Source: a virus
Virus record (IMG/VR): IMGVR_UViG_3300045932_000273
Coordinates: 1 to 20,349 of that record
Strand: one strand, 5' to 3'
Length of the DNA stretch: 20,349 bases
Numbering within the stretch: the first letter of the stretch is position 1; the number at the start of each line of letters is the position of its first letter. This document shows, piece after piece, positions 8,319 through 15,746 of this stretch. The position numbers were made by a program, and so were the translations under genes. A model generated the notes under the pieces. The model ran no database searches. It saw only the letters and a list, made by a program, of their open reading frames with translations, and was not told the origin of the DNA.

Positions 8319-10562
8319 GTGCGACACGAGATCTCGATCGCGCGCTTCGGCCGCTATCTCGAGCATCTGATCAACCTCGAGCAGGTCGTCGCCGCCTACG
8401 GACTCAGTGAGCAAATCCAGCCGCGGGCGAAGTGCATGGTCTTCGACCGCAATCACGGAACGTGGGAAGGCACCGGCGCGGTGCGAGGCCAGGCGTTTAC
8501 CTCGATCCCGGGTGGTCATCTCGGGGTGCAGCTCAATGGCTCGGCACGCGTGCGCATCCCGCACGATGGCTCAGGTTTCGTGATGGAAGGCGACTCCGGA
8601 GGCCGCACGCTGTCTGGTGCCTTCGGCGACTTCGACATCTTCTCGCTGATTTGCACGACGCAGAACGATTCGACGCTTCGGCCCATTGTCCAGAAGCAGG
8701 AGACGAACAGCAGCGGCAACGGCTGGCACAAGGCGATGAAGGATGGGCAGCTGCGCGGATACGGGAAAGTGGGTGGCGTGGAGCTGTTCAACTTCGGCCG
8801 GGACTATCCCATCACCGACGGTCTCGAGCACATTGTGCAGTTGCACATCAGTGTCGCGAACGGTTTCGCGCGCTTGATCGTGGACGGCGTGCCACTCGGC
8901 GCGGACGAGCCGTTCAGCGGCGAGCTCGAGATCAACGGCGGCGACTGCCTCATCGGCATGTTCAACGACGTCGTGCCCGGTGATGGGTTCATCGGGCGCG
9001 TTGCCATGGTCGCGATGAGCCGAGAGGGAAATCCCGACATCTGCGCGGATCTCCACCGCACGCGCACGTGGCACGACATCACCAAGGATGTGCGCGTCGA
9101 CACGGCGCCGGCGCAGGCCAAGCACGGCACGTGGGATCAGTCTCCACTCGCCTTTACGGCTGCGCCTGGTCTGATGATGTTCTCGCTCGACAACTCGAAT
9201 CTGAACGATGCCGGCAAGCAGGGGGGCTTCACGCCCGGCCATGCGAATTGTCTGCCGGGGTTCAAGGAAGGGATCCCGATCAAGTGGGACATCCGGGATG
9301 ACGCCGGCGCGCTTCACCCGCAATTCCGAGGGTTCATCGAATCGATCGACATCGAGACCGGGACCGCTCGAGGGCAGCGCGTGGAACTGCTCGCCGCGAC
9401 GTGGTTCAAACGCGCGATGGAAGCGTGGGTTCGTCAGCTCCCGGTGCAAGTCAACCTTCGTTCGGACGATGCGCTGCGCTGGGTGATGGACCAGTGCGAG
9501 CGGCCGCCGATGGCCGTCGATCTCGCTGTAGGCGAATCGACGTTCCCGATCGTGTTCGACGACATTGATCCGGAAGAGTTCGTCTACACGGTGATGGCGC
9601 GCGTCACCGTGAACGAAGGCGGGCGCCTGTATGAGCGTCTCGACGGCACCGTTGCGTACGAGGCAAGGCCGACACGGTTCCTCAAGATCACGCCGGATGC
9701 CGTGTGGAGCCAGTACGAGCTCGAGGCGCTCGATGCGAAACGCGCAAAGGAACAGGTCGTCAACCTCGCGAGGGTGAGCTACCGCCCGGCGCGGGTTGGT
9801 GCCACGGCGACGACCGAGTTGGCGTCGATGTCCCAGCGCGTCGAGGTGCCGCCGAATCGCTCGCTGCCAGTGACGGTGGAGCTGACCTATCGCGACCCGA
9901 CCCAGCCGAGCGCAGAGGTTGGCGGGATGGATATTCAGACGCCTGTGGCCAATACCGACTACACGATGAACACGCAGGCTGACGGCCAGGGCGACGACAT
10001 CACGGCGTTCGCGGAAGTATCGATGCCGGATGCGGTGCGCGGCGGCTCGAGCGTGAAGGTGACTGTGCGAAACACGCATCACGTCTTCGTTGGGTATTTC
10101 ATGACACGCATTCGCGGGCGTGACCTCAAGCGCTTCGACGAGCAGCAATTCGAGGTGCGCGACGACGCGAGCATTTTCCAGAACGATCCGAAGCCGCTTG
10201 GCATCGCCTTCGACTATCAGACGAACGAGGATGAGGCCAAGGCGATCGCCGGCCAGGTCGTGGCGCTGCGCAAAGAGCCCTTCATGGCGCCCCGCATCGC
10301 GACGCGGCGCAACATCGATCCCGACATCCTCGAAGACATGCTCGTGCGCGAGATGGGCGACATGGTCAGCCTGTCCGAGGACATGTCCGGCCTCGACGGC
10401 AGCCAGCGGACGTTCATCGACGGTCGAGAGCTGATCGCCGGCGGTCCGGACGGCGAGCTCGTGGCGACGTACGCCGTCACGCGTGCGCCGGCAGCGCAGT
10501 CCTTCTGGATCCTCGAGGAAGAGGGTTACTCGGAGCTCGACGAAACGACGGTGCTTGGATGA
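8319..10562 (+). CDS. Tail-tip protein with N-terminal LamG/concanavalin-like domain
   Basis: A 747-residue protein starting at GTG 8319, one base after the tape-measure stop. Residues about 60-245 alternate strands with patterns such as LGVQLNGSARVRIPHDGSG, HIVQLHISVANGFARLIVDG and a closing FIGRVAMVAMS, matching LamG/concanavalin-like sandwiches that bind carbohydrates. A tail-protein core follows: FSLDNSNLNDAGKQGGFTPG and a stretch (about residues 325-345) ending in a FRGFIESIDI strand resemble phage tail-tip hub proteins. The C-terminal third is beta-rich with a final DGELVATYAVTRA. In this position it is likely the central tip or adsorption protein, the sandwich contributing surface glycan contact. 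Exact homology to Dit or Tal is not established. Confidence 0.75.
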   Translation: MRHEISIARFGRYLEHLINLEQVVAAYGLSEQIQPRAKCMVFDRNHGTWEGTGAVRGQAFTSIPGGHLGVQLNGSARVRIPHDGSGFVMEGDSGGRTLSGAFGDFDIFSLICTTQNDSTLRPIVQKQETNSSGNGWHKAMKDGQLRGYGKVGGVELFNFGRDYPITDGLEHIVQLHISVANGFARLIVDGVPLGADEPFSGELEINGGDCLIGMFNDVVPGDGFIGRVAMVAMSREGNPDICADLHRTRTWHDITKDVRVDTAPAQAKHGTWDQSPLAFTAAPGLMMFSLDNSNLNDAGKQGGFTPGHANCLPGFKEGIPIKWDIRDDAGALHPQFRGFIESIDIETGTARGQRVELLAATWFKRAMEAWVRQLPVQVNLRSDDALRWVMDQCERPPMAVDLAVGESTFPIVFDDIDPEEFVYTVMARVTVNEGGRLYERLDGTVAYEARPTRFLKITPDAVWSQYELEALDAKRAKEQVVNLARVSYRPARVGATATTELASMSQRVEVPPNRSLPVTVELTYRDPTQPSAEVGGMDIQTPVANTDYTMNTQADGQGDDITAFAEVSMPDAVRGGSSVKVTVRNTHHVFVGYFMTRIRGRDLKRFDEQQFEVRDDASIFQNDPKPLGIAFDYQTNEDEAKAIAGQVVALRKEPFMAPRIATRRNIDPDILEDMLVREMGDMVSLSEDMSGLDGSQRTFIDGRELIAGGPDGELVATYAVTRAPAAQSFWILEEEGYSELDETTVLG

Positions 10563-10990
10563 CCGCGATCGGCACCTGCGTCATGTTCGCGGAGCGGTTG
10601 ATCTCGTCTGAAGCCGTGTATCGCGCCTTTCAGGCGGCGCGCCTGAGGAAAAGCCGACGGCAGCTGCAACTGCAGTCGGAGCCGCTCAGGGCTGGCCTCG
10701 ATTGTGGCGTCTGGTTGGCGTGGTGTCCCTGCGGCAACGGCGTCGGCGTCGATCCGCGCTGGGCATTCGCTGGCTGCGCCTGCGGTCGCACCTGGGAGCG
10801 TATTGAGTTTCCCGATCAGGCGATGCTCGAGCAACTTGATGCCGTGCTCGCGCTTCGGCCCGCGGGGTCCATCAACAAATCGCCTGTGCGCTGGTACAGC
10901 TGGCGGCCTGGCGAGACGGTCGGCGATCTGATTCGCGAGAACCTTCGTCATGGCTGGCCGATTCCTGATGGAGCGTTGTCGTGGCAGTAA
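10559..10990 (+). CDS. Small tail-module protein with paired CxC motifs
   Basis: A 143-residue protein whose ATG overlaps the previous stop by four bases (ATGA), so translation is probably coupled. A basic N-terminal helix leads to WCPCGN and, 17 residues later, GCACGRTW. These paired CxC motifs could hold one zinc ion in a ribbon-like fold. The C-terminal half contains WYSWRPGETVGDLIRENLRHG, a tail-module pattern without a named function. Likely a tail-tip or assembly accessory protein. The metal site is inferred from cysteine spacing only. Confidence 0.6.
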   Translation: MTAIGTCVMFAERLISSEAVYRAFQAARLRKSRRQLQLQSEPLRAGLDCGVWLAWCPCGNGVGVDPRWAFAGCACGRTWERIEFPDQAMLEQLDAVLALRPAGSINKSPVRWYSWRPGETVGDLIRENLRHGWPIPDGALSWQ

Positions 10991-11331
10991 CCGCGCGTAC
11001 GTGGGTGTCTGGCGAGTTCGTCACGGCCGCCAAGATGAACACGTTGCGTGACGACATCCTGGAGCTCGATGCTGTGGCTGGATTCAACGACGCTCAATAC
11101 GGGACGGTGACGATCGCGGACGGAAATACGTCTGGCACGGCGACGATCACGGCCGTGAGTGACCGCGCGATGGTGAACATGAACGGGTGGTCGACGAATG
11201 CGAACGAGGCCAACTATCCCGGCGCGACGCCCCGGCTCACGAAGACGAATTCGACGACATTGACGGCGAACCGTGGCTCGAACAACGGCGACACCGTCGT
11301 GTCCTTCTGTGTCTCGGATCCTCGAGGGTGA
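10981..11331 (+). CDS. Probable small tail fibre or tip protein
   Basis: A 116-residue protein beginning at GTG 10981 inside the previous gene's end. The N-terminus ARTWVSGEFVTAAKMNTLRDD is a familiar start of phage tail-tip/fibre proteins, where this helical segment is thought to trimerise or attach to the tip. The rest is Ser/Thr/Asn-rich beta structure (about residues 40-110), typical of a receptor-binding or fibre shaft domain. It is short for a fibre, so it could be an attachment stub or a truncated fibre. Confidence 0.6.
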   Translation: MAVTARTWVSGEFVTAAKMNTLRDDILELDAVAGFNDAQYGTVTIADGNTSGTATITAVSDRAMVNMNGWSTNANEANYPGATPRLTKTNSTTLTANRGSNNGDTVVSFCVSDPRG

Positions 11332-11338
11332 TCTGCGC

Positions 11339-11785
11339 ATGCCGATGACCCATCTCGTTGAAGTGGACGAAGCGACCGGACAGATCGTCGGTGAATGGAG
11401 GAATGACACCGACAAGATTCGTCCGCCTGTCGCGCCGGCGGGTCACCGGTTCATCGATGTGACCGATCGCCGCGTCGAGCCAGGCGCGCTGTCGCTCTCG
11501 CACCGGGTCGTAGATGGTCAGCTCGTGGCGCGACCGCCGAAGTCAACCGTCGTTGACAACCGCGCGTTCCTGCGATTGCTCACGCGCGACGAGCGCCTGG
11601 CGATCGCGGCGCAGCGTGACTCTGACCCGGAGATCGCCGACTTCTGGTTGCTCTTGTCGGTGGGCCAGTCCGTCGATCTGGGGCATCAGGATACCGCGGC
11701 TGGTTTGGCGCTCCTGGTCGAACGACGGCTGATCTCTGAGGAGCGTCGGACCTCTATCTTGGCCAATGAATCCCCGTCGAAATGA
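11339..11785 (+). CDS. Hypothetical phage tail-module protein
   Basis: A 148-residue protein; ATG 11339 has a GAGGGTG ribosome site and begins seven bases after the previous stop. The N-terminal part (HLVEVDEATGQIVGEWRND) is beta-rich. The C-terminal part is a helical module (FLRLLTRDERLAIAAQRDSD, then LVERRLISEERRTSILA). Proteins with this helical ending are often encoded just after tail fibres in prophages and may help fibre assembly, but the role is unproven. The overlap with the next gene depends on which start that gene uses. Confidence 0.6.
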   Translation: MPMTHLVEVDEATGQIVGEWRNDTDKIRPPVAPAGHRFIDVTDRRVEPGALSLSHRVVDGQLVARPPKSTVVDNRAFLRLLTRDERLAIAAQRDSDPEIADFWLLLSVGQSVDLGHQDTAAGLALLVERRLISEERRTSILANESPSK

Positions 11786-11810
11786 GTTCGAAACCGAAGG
11801 GAGTCTCACC

Positions 11811-12218
11811 GTGATCCGTGCTCTTTGTGTTCTCGCGCTGCTGGTGAGCCTGTGGGCGTCGGTTGCATGGGCACAGACAGCCCCCGCGCCGACATCGTAC
11901 GTGCTTCGCATCTACGCCCCCGGACAGCCGGTATCAGCGGTCACGATCCAGGCGAGTGAAGCCGAGTGCAACCAGCCGAGGGTCACCGGCTCCAATGTCA
12001 ACCCGACCACATGGCGATGGTTCGACCCCGCCAATCCCGAGCGGGATTGCATGTATCGGGGTGATGCGCCGCGGCTCGCGGCACTACCTGATGGCGGCTA
12101 CGAGGGAGCCATCGTCGCCGTCGCTGTGATCGAGGGCCCGGAGAGTGCGCGATTCCCTTTCGGGCGTCGGCGGCCGATTCCACCGGCTGCCGTGACGGGG
12201 GTGCGAGTTATCGAGTAG
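11811..12218 (+). CDS. Secreted protein with signal peptide, unknown function
   Basis: I prefer GTG 11811 over the ATG at 11766. The GTG follows a GAAGGGAG ribosome site and opens directly with a signal peptide: MIRALCVLALLVSLWASVAW, then A and QTAPAP, with an AxA-like cleavage site after residue 21. The mature protein is about 114 residues with strands (SYVLRIYAPGQPVSAVTIQA) and two cysteines about 28 residues apart that could form a disulfide in the periplasm. Placed after the tail module, it might be a superinfection-exclusion, lysogenic-conversion or lysis accessory protein. No known family recognised. Confidence 0.6.
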   Translation: MIRALCVLALLVSLWASVAWAQTAPAPTSYVLRIYAPGQPVSAVTIQASEAECNQPRVTGSNVNPTTWRWFDPANPERDCMYRGDAPRLAALPDGGYEGAIVAVAVIEGPESARFPFGRRRPIPPAAVTGVRVIE

Positions 12219-12252
12219 GCGCGGAACGATTGCGCATGGTGTGGGGTGGTGG

Positions 12253-12429
12253 ATGGGTCTTGCTGATTCGCTGCGAACCGTGACGAAGTCGTGCGGGAAG
12301 ACCTCCGACGAGATCGCCGCGATCGAGGCGGAACAGGTGCGACTGATTCGGGTGTATCGCCGGCGCTGGCGTCTGCGTCAGGCGCGCGTGCGGTATCGGG
12401 AAAAGGTCAGGAGGGCGCGAGCGGCATGA
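12253..12429 (+). CDS. Small basic protein, unknown function
   Basis: A 58-residue protein from ATG 12253 (GTG 12241 is possible). The second half is strongly basic, alternating Arg with Val, Tyr and Leu (VYRRRWRLRQARVRYREKVR), preceded by a short acidic helix. It could bind nucleic acid or lie on a membrane face. Its stop overlaps the next gene's ATG (ATGA), implying coupling with the membrane protein downstream and hence a possible lysis or anchoring role. This inference rests on context only. Confidence 0.45.
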   Translation: MGLADSLRTVTKSCGKTSDEIAAIEAEQVRLIRVYRRRWRLRQARVRYREKVRRARAA

Positions 12430-12707
12430 CGACGGCCACGGTCGAGAACGGCCATCGGCAACGGTGGACGCTGGAACGCTGGATCACGGTCTTGACGTTC
12501 GTCGCGACCTTGGTCACGTTGGCGTTCACAGGTGGCGTGAGCTGGGCGCGGGTGACGTCGCTCGAGCAGAAACAGGGCGAGCACGAACGACACGCGCAAG
12601 CGCAGTTCCAGGACTTCGTTCGCAAGGACGTCATGGAAAAAGAGCTCGCCCGCATTTACGACAAGCTCGAAGACCTCGAAGAGAAATTGGATCGCATGCA
12701 ACGCTGA
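12426..12707 (+). CDS. Membrane-anchored coiled-coil protein, holin/XhlA-like
   Basis: A 93-residue protein with one predicted transmembrane segment (about residues 18-40, WITVLTFVATLVTLAFTGGV) followed by a long charged helix. The helix ends in a heptad coiled coil (ELARIYDKLEDLEEKLDRMQ). One membrane helix plus a coiled coil at the end of the late operon fits a holin accessory of the XhlA type or a spanin-like piece. No endolysin gene is seen nearby, so the lysis assignment is tentative. This is the last + strand gene of the prophage module. Confidence 0.55.
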   Translation: MTTATVENGHRQRWTLERWITVLTFVATLVTLAFTGGVSWARVTSLEQKQGEHERHAQAQFQDFVRKDVMEKELARIYDKLEDLEEKLDRMQR

Positions 12708-12741
12708 CCGATTGGAGGCGAGCTTTCGGAGGGAGACAGGG

Positions 12742-12951
12742 TCATTCGCCCCGACGCTCGCATCTCTTAGGTGTGAACTGGTGCTTCGGCTTCGGCGGCT
12801 TTGGCTTGGCCCTATTCATAAGTCGACGATGCGAGCTTCGAGCGATCAAGTCGCCGATCATCACGGCGAGCAGGACACAAATCCCCAGCCAGAAGAGGTC
12901 GAAGAAGGTCCAGTCGCTGAACCCTCCGAGGTTCGCCGCGCCCGCCGCCAT
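12742..12951 (-). CDS. Small membrane protein, unknown function
   Basis: A 69-residue minus-strand protein with one clear transmembrane helix (FFDLFWLGICVLLAVMIGDL) and a highly basic, proline-rich tail (RAKPKPPKPKHQ). Its ATG at 12951 immediately follows the stop of the upstream zinc-binding gene, so the pair is translationally coupled. It runs against the late operon, at the prophage end where lysogenic-conversion genes often sit. Overlapping + strand frames are low-quality shadows. Confidence 0.5.
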   Translation of the reverse strand: MAAGAANLGGFSDWTFFDLFWLGICVLLAVMIGDLIARSSHRRLMNRAKPKPPKPKHQFTPKRCERRGE

Positions 12952-13116
12952 TTACGGCCTGCCTGCAGCGCCTTGGCGCTTGTCGCGACTGAAAAGCGCA
13001 TAGACGGGGGCCCAGCGCTCGCAATGCGTACAGCGAACCAGATTGTCATCGCAGTTGTCTTGGTTGGCGGAGAACCACTGTTGGCAGAAGAAACAGAACG
13101 CTCTCACTCGACCCAT
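12952..13116 (-). CDS. Small zinc-binding (CxxC...CxxC) protein
   Basis: A 54-residue minus-strand protein, ATG at 13116. Two CxxC pairs are visible: C8-F-F-C11 (in RAFCFFCQQW) and C29-T-H-C32 (in VRCTHCERWAP), with another Cys22 between them. This is a zinc-ribbon arrangement. The stop codon abuts the start of the membrane protein gene, supporting both as real genes. No Shine-Dalgarno is seen. Possible roles include a regulator or an adaptor of the adjacent membrane protein. Overlapping longer minus-strand frames across the tRNA remnant look spurious. Confidence 0.55.
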   Translation of the reverse strand: MGRVRAFCFFCQQWFSANQDNCDDNLVRCTHCERWAPVYALFSRDKRQGAAGRP

Positions 13117-13204
13117 GTGCGGTCGGCGTTCCCGATGGGTGCCCGGAGGCTTCGCTCGTGTGGAAAAACACCGACTCTTTACGAGGTGCTTTCGTGATCA
13201 CGGG

Positions 13205-13253
13205 CCGCCCTTTCAAGGCTGAAACCCGGGTTCGAATCCCGGTGGGGACGCCA
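13205..13253 (+). other. Attachment-site remnant: 3' part of tRNA-Glu(TTC)
   Basis: Tail end of a glutamate tRNA gene: anticodon arm with loop CTTTCAA (anticodon TTC at 13212-13214), a perfect 5-bp T arm around TTCGAAT, then the acceptor 3' strand TGGGGAC, G and CCA. The 5' acceptor strand expected near 13178 (GTCCCCA) is missing, and the anticodon stem has one C-T mismatch. This is the fragment left at the far end of an element that integrated into the tRNA 3' end. The intact tRNA should lie upstream of the prophage, outside the window. Confidence 0.8.
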
Positions 13254-13573
13254 TCTCCTTTCGCGGCTAATATACACAATCCAAACGAGTAGTACAAGCG
13301 GGCATTCTCATCGCTGTTCACGAGTGTTCACAGCTCTTGAGCCCTCTTGGCCGATCTGGTTCCCGCTTCGTTCCCGGTAACTGCGGTGCAGACGTCTGCA
13401 CTAACCGCCTGCAAGGGCCCTGCGCTTTGACCGCGTCTGTCCGTGCGCGCGGCTATGCTCGATACGGTACGAAACGTGATAATTTCATGCGACCGCTTGA
13501 TCCTCGATTTCACAAGGCGTTCGTCACGACCGTCGTCATCGTTACTACTCGGTAACGTTGCTGCCGCCGCGCT
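13254..13573. other. Intergenic region with palindrome and short tandem motifs
   Basis: No convincing gene in 320 bases. It contains TGTTCAC twice in direct orientation (13315 and 13325), GTTCCCG twice (13359 and 13370), the 16-bp palindrome at 13386, and possible promoter boxes for the downstream operon: TTGACC at 13427, and TATGCT at 13454 or GATAAT at 13478. None of the box pairs has ideal spacing, so the start of transcription is not fixed. Confidence 0.5.
13386..13401. repeat. 16-bp perfect palindrome, copy 2
   Basis: GTGCAGACGTCTGCAC, identical to the copy at 4809-4824. It is intergenic, about 170 bases upstream of the three-gene operon, and could act there as an operator. Confidence 0.8.
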
Positions 13574-14368
13574 ATGAGCTTCCCTTCTTCCGAGCGCGTC
13601 GTGTACGACACAAACCCGCTCGAGGAGGTCATCTGTCAGCTGAAGTTTCCGCCGATTCTGCGGATCGACTCCAGCGTCGCCGAGTTTCAGGAGGCGATCA
13701 GAGGCGACTATCCCCTCTATGAAGAGGAGCAGGTCAGCCTTCCGGGAGTCCAATTGCCGGCGGAACTCGTTGAAGTGATTCGAGTGGGGCGCAGTGGGCC
13801 CAAGCCCGCTCAGAAGTTTCTCTCTGAGAATCGCGATTGGACAGTCTCGATCACGCGCGAGTTCATAGCGTTGACGACGCGTCGCTATACCCGTTGGGAA
13901 GACTTTCGCGTGCGGCTCAGGCAAGTTCGCGCAGCCGTCGAGCGCGTTTACTCACCGGCGTTTTACACGCGCATCGGGCTGCGATATCGGGACCTGATTC
14001 GACGCTCAGCGCTGCCGACCGTCGCAGATGATCCGTGGGTGAATCTGCTGAAGCCGCACATCGCGGCCGAGCTGGCCACCGACTTGGCTGGGAATGTCAA
14101 GGAGGCGGAGCACGTTGTGCTGATTGCCCTGGAGCACGGAAATGTTCGGGTTCGCCACGGCTTGACGAAACCGGCGGGCTCGGAGGAGCAGTCCTACACC
14201 ATAGATGCCGATTTCTTCGCTGGTGACAGGACGGAGCTGAAAGATGCCGACGACAGACTTGATTTCTTCAATCAGCAGGCGGCGAGGCTATTCCGGTGGT
14301 GTATCAGCGACCGGCTCCATGAGGCCATGGGGCCTCACGCCATCATGGATGGAAGAGACCTCCCCTGA
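13574..14368 (+). CDS. TIGR04255-family-like protein, first gene of a three-gene operon
   Basis: A 264-residue cytosolic protein. The opening VYDTNPLEEVICQLKFPPIL, the short RGDYPLYEEEQV block and FYTRIGLRYRDLIRR are the pattern I associate with TIGR04255, a sporadically distributed family of unknown function seen in accessory regions. No catalytic motif is visible. The C-terminal part (LDFFNQQAARLFRWCISDRLHEAM) is helical. The start ATG 13574 has no strong ribosome site. The next gene starts 20 bases before this stop, implying coupled expression and probably a joint function. The position next to the tRNA attachment site suggests island cargo such as defence or toxin-antitoxin, which is inference. 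Confidence 0.7.
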   Translation: MSFPSSERVVYDTNPLEEVICQLKFPPILRIDSSVAEFQEAIRGDYPLYEEEQVSLPGVQLPAELVEVIRVGRSGPKPAQKFLSENRDWTVSITREFIALTTRRYTRWEDFRVRLRQVRAAVERVYSPAFYTRIGLRYRDLIRRSALPTVADDPWVNLLKPHIAAELATDLAGNVKEAEHVVLIALEHGNVRVRHGLTKPAGSEEQSYTIDADFFAGDRTELKDADDRLDFFNQQAARLFRWCISDRLHEAMGPHAIMDGRDLP

Positions 14369-14999
14369 TCGCTTTTCGGTGATCCGCTGGCAGGGCCTAT
14401 TCGTTGACGACATGGGCGAGACTGCATCAGAGCCGTCTGTGGATGATACGAAGGATGCGATTCTTCGCCAGCTTTATCACGTGTACTTGGATCGATGCCT
14501 GGATGCCCGTCCGAGGTTTCATGTCCTCGACGATTCAAAGTGGCCGCGTGTTCACACATACGGCATGACCGTCGCCGGCGTCGGGTCGATCGTGTTCACC
14601 ACTGGTCCGTTGATGGTGCCCGTTGCCCACTTGCTAAAGCCCTCTTTCAGGGCCCACGTGTTCGCCGAGCTCGAGCGACTGCAGTCGCTTCGCGCCGGGT
14701 GGGACGGTTATCGCGCGCCGGCGCTCAATGCTGATGTGATCCGGTCGGCTCGAGAGCTCGTTATGCAGTTGTCGGACGCGCTCCCCGTGCCAAGTGTCGT
14801 GCCGTTAGCGTCCGGTGGCCTGCAGCTTGAGTGGAGCGACGGCCAGCTCGCTCTGGAGCTCGAATTCGAGACCGCAGACATTATCCGATTCTTGCAATGG
14901 AGTCCCGCGACCAGTGAGTCCCGGGAAGACACGGTCTCCGTCCGCGATCTCGCTCGCATCGAAGCCCTCATCGATTGGTTCGCGCAACGGAATGTGTAG
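14349..14999 (+). CDS. Conserved hypothetical, second gene of the operon
   Basis: A 216-residue protein. I chose ATG 14349 because it overlaps the previous gene and opens with a plausible N-terminus; ATG 14412 is the alternative, and the frame farther upstream is a shadow. The C-terminal half carries LRAGWDGYRAPALNADVIRS followed by SGGLQLEWSDGQLALELEFE. I recall this pattern in uncharacterised proteins from many phyla, often encoded beside a partner like the next gene here. The final strands look like a compact alpha/beta domain. No membrane segment or enzymatic motif is seen. The start codon of the third gene lies inside this gene's end. Confidence 0.65.
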   Translation: MEETSPDRFSVIRWQGLFVDDMGETASEPSVDDTKDAILRQLYHVYLDRCLDARPRFHVLDDSKWPRVHTYGMTVAGVGSIVFTTGPLMVPVAHLLKPSFRAHVFAELERLQSLRAGWDGYRAPALNADVIRSARELVMQLSDALPVPSVVPLASGGLQLEWSDGQLALELEFETADIIRFLQWSPATSESREDTVSVRDLARIEALIDWFAQRNV

Positions 15000-15408
15000 G
15001 CCAATCGCGGAACGCGGTCCTCAGGTGGCCGCGCTTGAGGACCTGTTTCGGATCGTCTCCGCTGAGTGGATCCATGAGGGCCGGGTTTCGTCCGGGGCGT
15101 TCACATTTCGAGACTGCTTTTCTGTTGAAATCTCCTCGCGAACCAGCGGCCCGCTCGAGAGTCTTTCGCGCGTCCCGGGCGCGTGCGCGGTCGTGCGGTT
15201 CAACTGCGGTCAGGCGCGAGCGATTGGTGGAATGGATACACGGGATGAGCGTGATGAGTTTCATCCGGAGAACCAGGCGCATGCTCATGTCTACACCGAT
15301 CCGACCGGTAACAGTCGCAGGAAAACGCTTGCGAAGGCGTTCGTCACGCAGTGCAAGCCGGAGATTGTCTTGAACCAGTGTGGCGCTGGCCGCGTGCAAC
15401 TGCTTTAG
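14992..15408 (+). CDS. Conserved hypothetical, third gene of the operon
   Basis: A 138-residue protein starting at ATG 14992, overlapping the second gene by eight bases. Visible blocks are HEGRVSSGAFTFRDCFSVEI, VRFNCGQARAIGG and a histidine-rich NQAHAHVY, ending in a helix with several basic residues and Cys. The conserved-looking His, Cys and Arg residues could form an active or metal site, so this is the best candidate for an effector. I recall similar GRVSS...F / AHA.V proteins as partners of GWDG-type genes, but no function. No signal peptide or membrane helix. Confidence 0.6.
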   Translation: MCRPIAERGPQVAALEDLFRIVSAEWIHEGRVSSGAFTFRDCFSVEISSRTSGPLESLSRVPGACAVVRFNCGQARAIGGMDTRDERDEFHPENQAHAHVYTDPTGNSRRKTLAKAFVTQCKPEIVLNQCGAGRVQLL

Positions 15409-15514
15409 AAAAAAGCCGATGCGTGCCGCGGCGGCCTGGCTGCGGGTCGGGCACTGAGCTCTCCAGGTAGTCCTCGCGAAAGATCTCGCCTGGGTGCGTC
15501 GGAGCCCGACGCAT
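15344..15514 (-). pseudogene. higA 5'-end duplicate, truncated
   Basis: From ATG 15514 the frame repeats the HigA N-terminus (MRRAPTHPGEIFREDYLESS, then VPDP and PGRRG), after which homology stops and unrelated sequence is read to 15344, overlapping the end of the upstream operon. The homologous 84 bases (15431-15514) match 15966-16049 with about eight mismatches, so the copy is diverged. The helix-turn-helix DNA-binding core is absent, so it cannot replace HigA. Confidence 0.75.
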
Positions 15515-15524
15515 CGCTCGTTGC

Positions 15525-15707
15525 TTATTTCTCAGGCTCGATGTCCTCAACGCGAAACGTAATAGTCCGAGGCAGCGGCGTCCAGCGGCCGCCTTCCCAT
15601 GAGCCAATCAGGGCTGAACCAGTCCATCTGTCGACCCTGATCATTGTGTTGCCCAAACCGTTGCGCCATTCGAAGCGAGGGAAAAGCGCGTGGAGCAGAA
15701 TCGCCAC
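15525..15707 (-). CDS. Small membrane protein, start probably frameshifted
   Basis: The frame is open from 15746 and reads a membrane helix (WWLGIGAVVVAILLHALFPR) followed by a polar domain (RVDRWTGSALIG, then WEGGRWTPLP). GTG 15707 is the only in-frame start but lies in the middle of the helix. An ATG at 15750 overlaps the higA stop as ATGA, the expected coupled start, but is one base out of frame (ATG ACT C, then CGT CGG GAC TGG). A single inserted base would therefore explain it, and the gene may be a recent pseudogene or the base an error. It lies between higA and the truncated higA copy. Function unknown. Confidence 0.45.
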   Translation of the reverse strand: MAILLHALFPRFEWRNGLGNTMIRVDRWTGSALIGSWEGGRWTPLPRTITFRVEDIEPEK

Positions 15708-15746
15708 AACGACCGCGCCGATGCCTAGCCACCAGTCCCGACGGAG

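Noticed and set aside
12708-12741. Terminator after the late operon
   Set aside because: No stem with a following T run was found.
13205-13253. Functional tRNA gene
   Set aside because: The 5' acceptor strand and D arm are absent and the anticodon stem has a mismatch, so it cannot be a complete tRNA.
13046-13321. Minus-strand frame across the tRNA remnant containing GVPTGIRTRVSALKG
   Set aside because: This peptide is the well-known spurious translation of a tRNA T arm, and the frame has no ribosome site.
13328-13924. Minus-strand frame ending GNEAGTRSAKRAQEL, like an integrase C-terminal tail facing the attachment site
   Set aside because: Most of it is antisense to the TIGR04255-like gene and it lacks integrase catalytic motifs; the tail resemblance is too weak.
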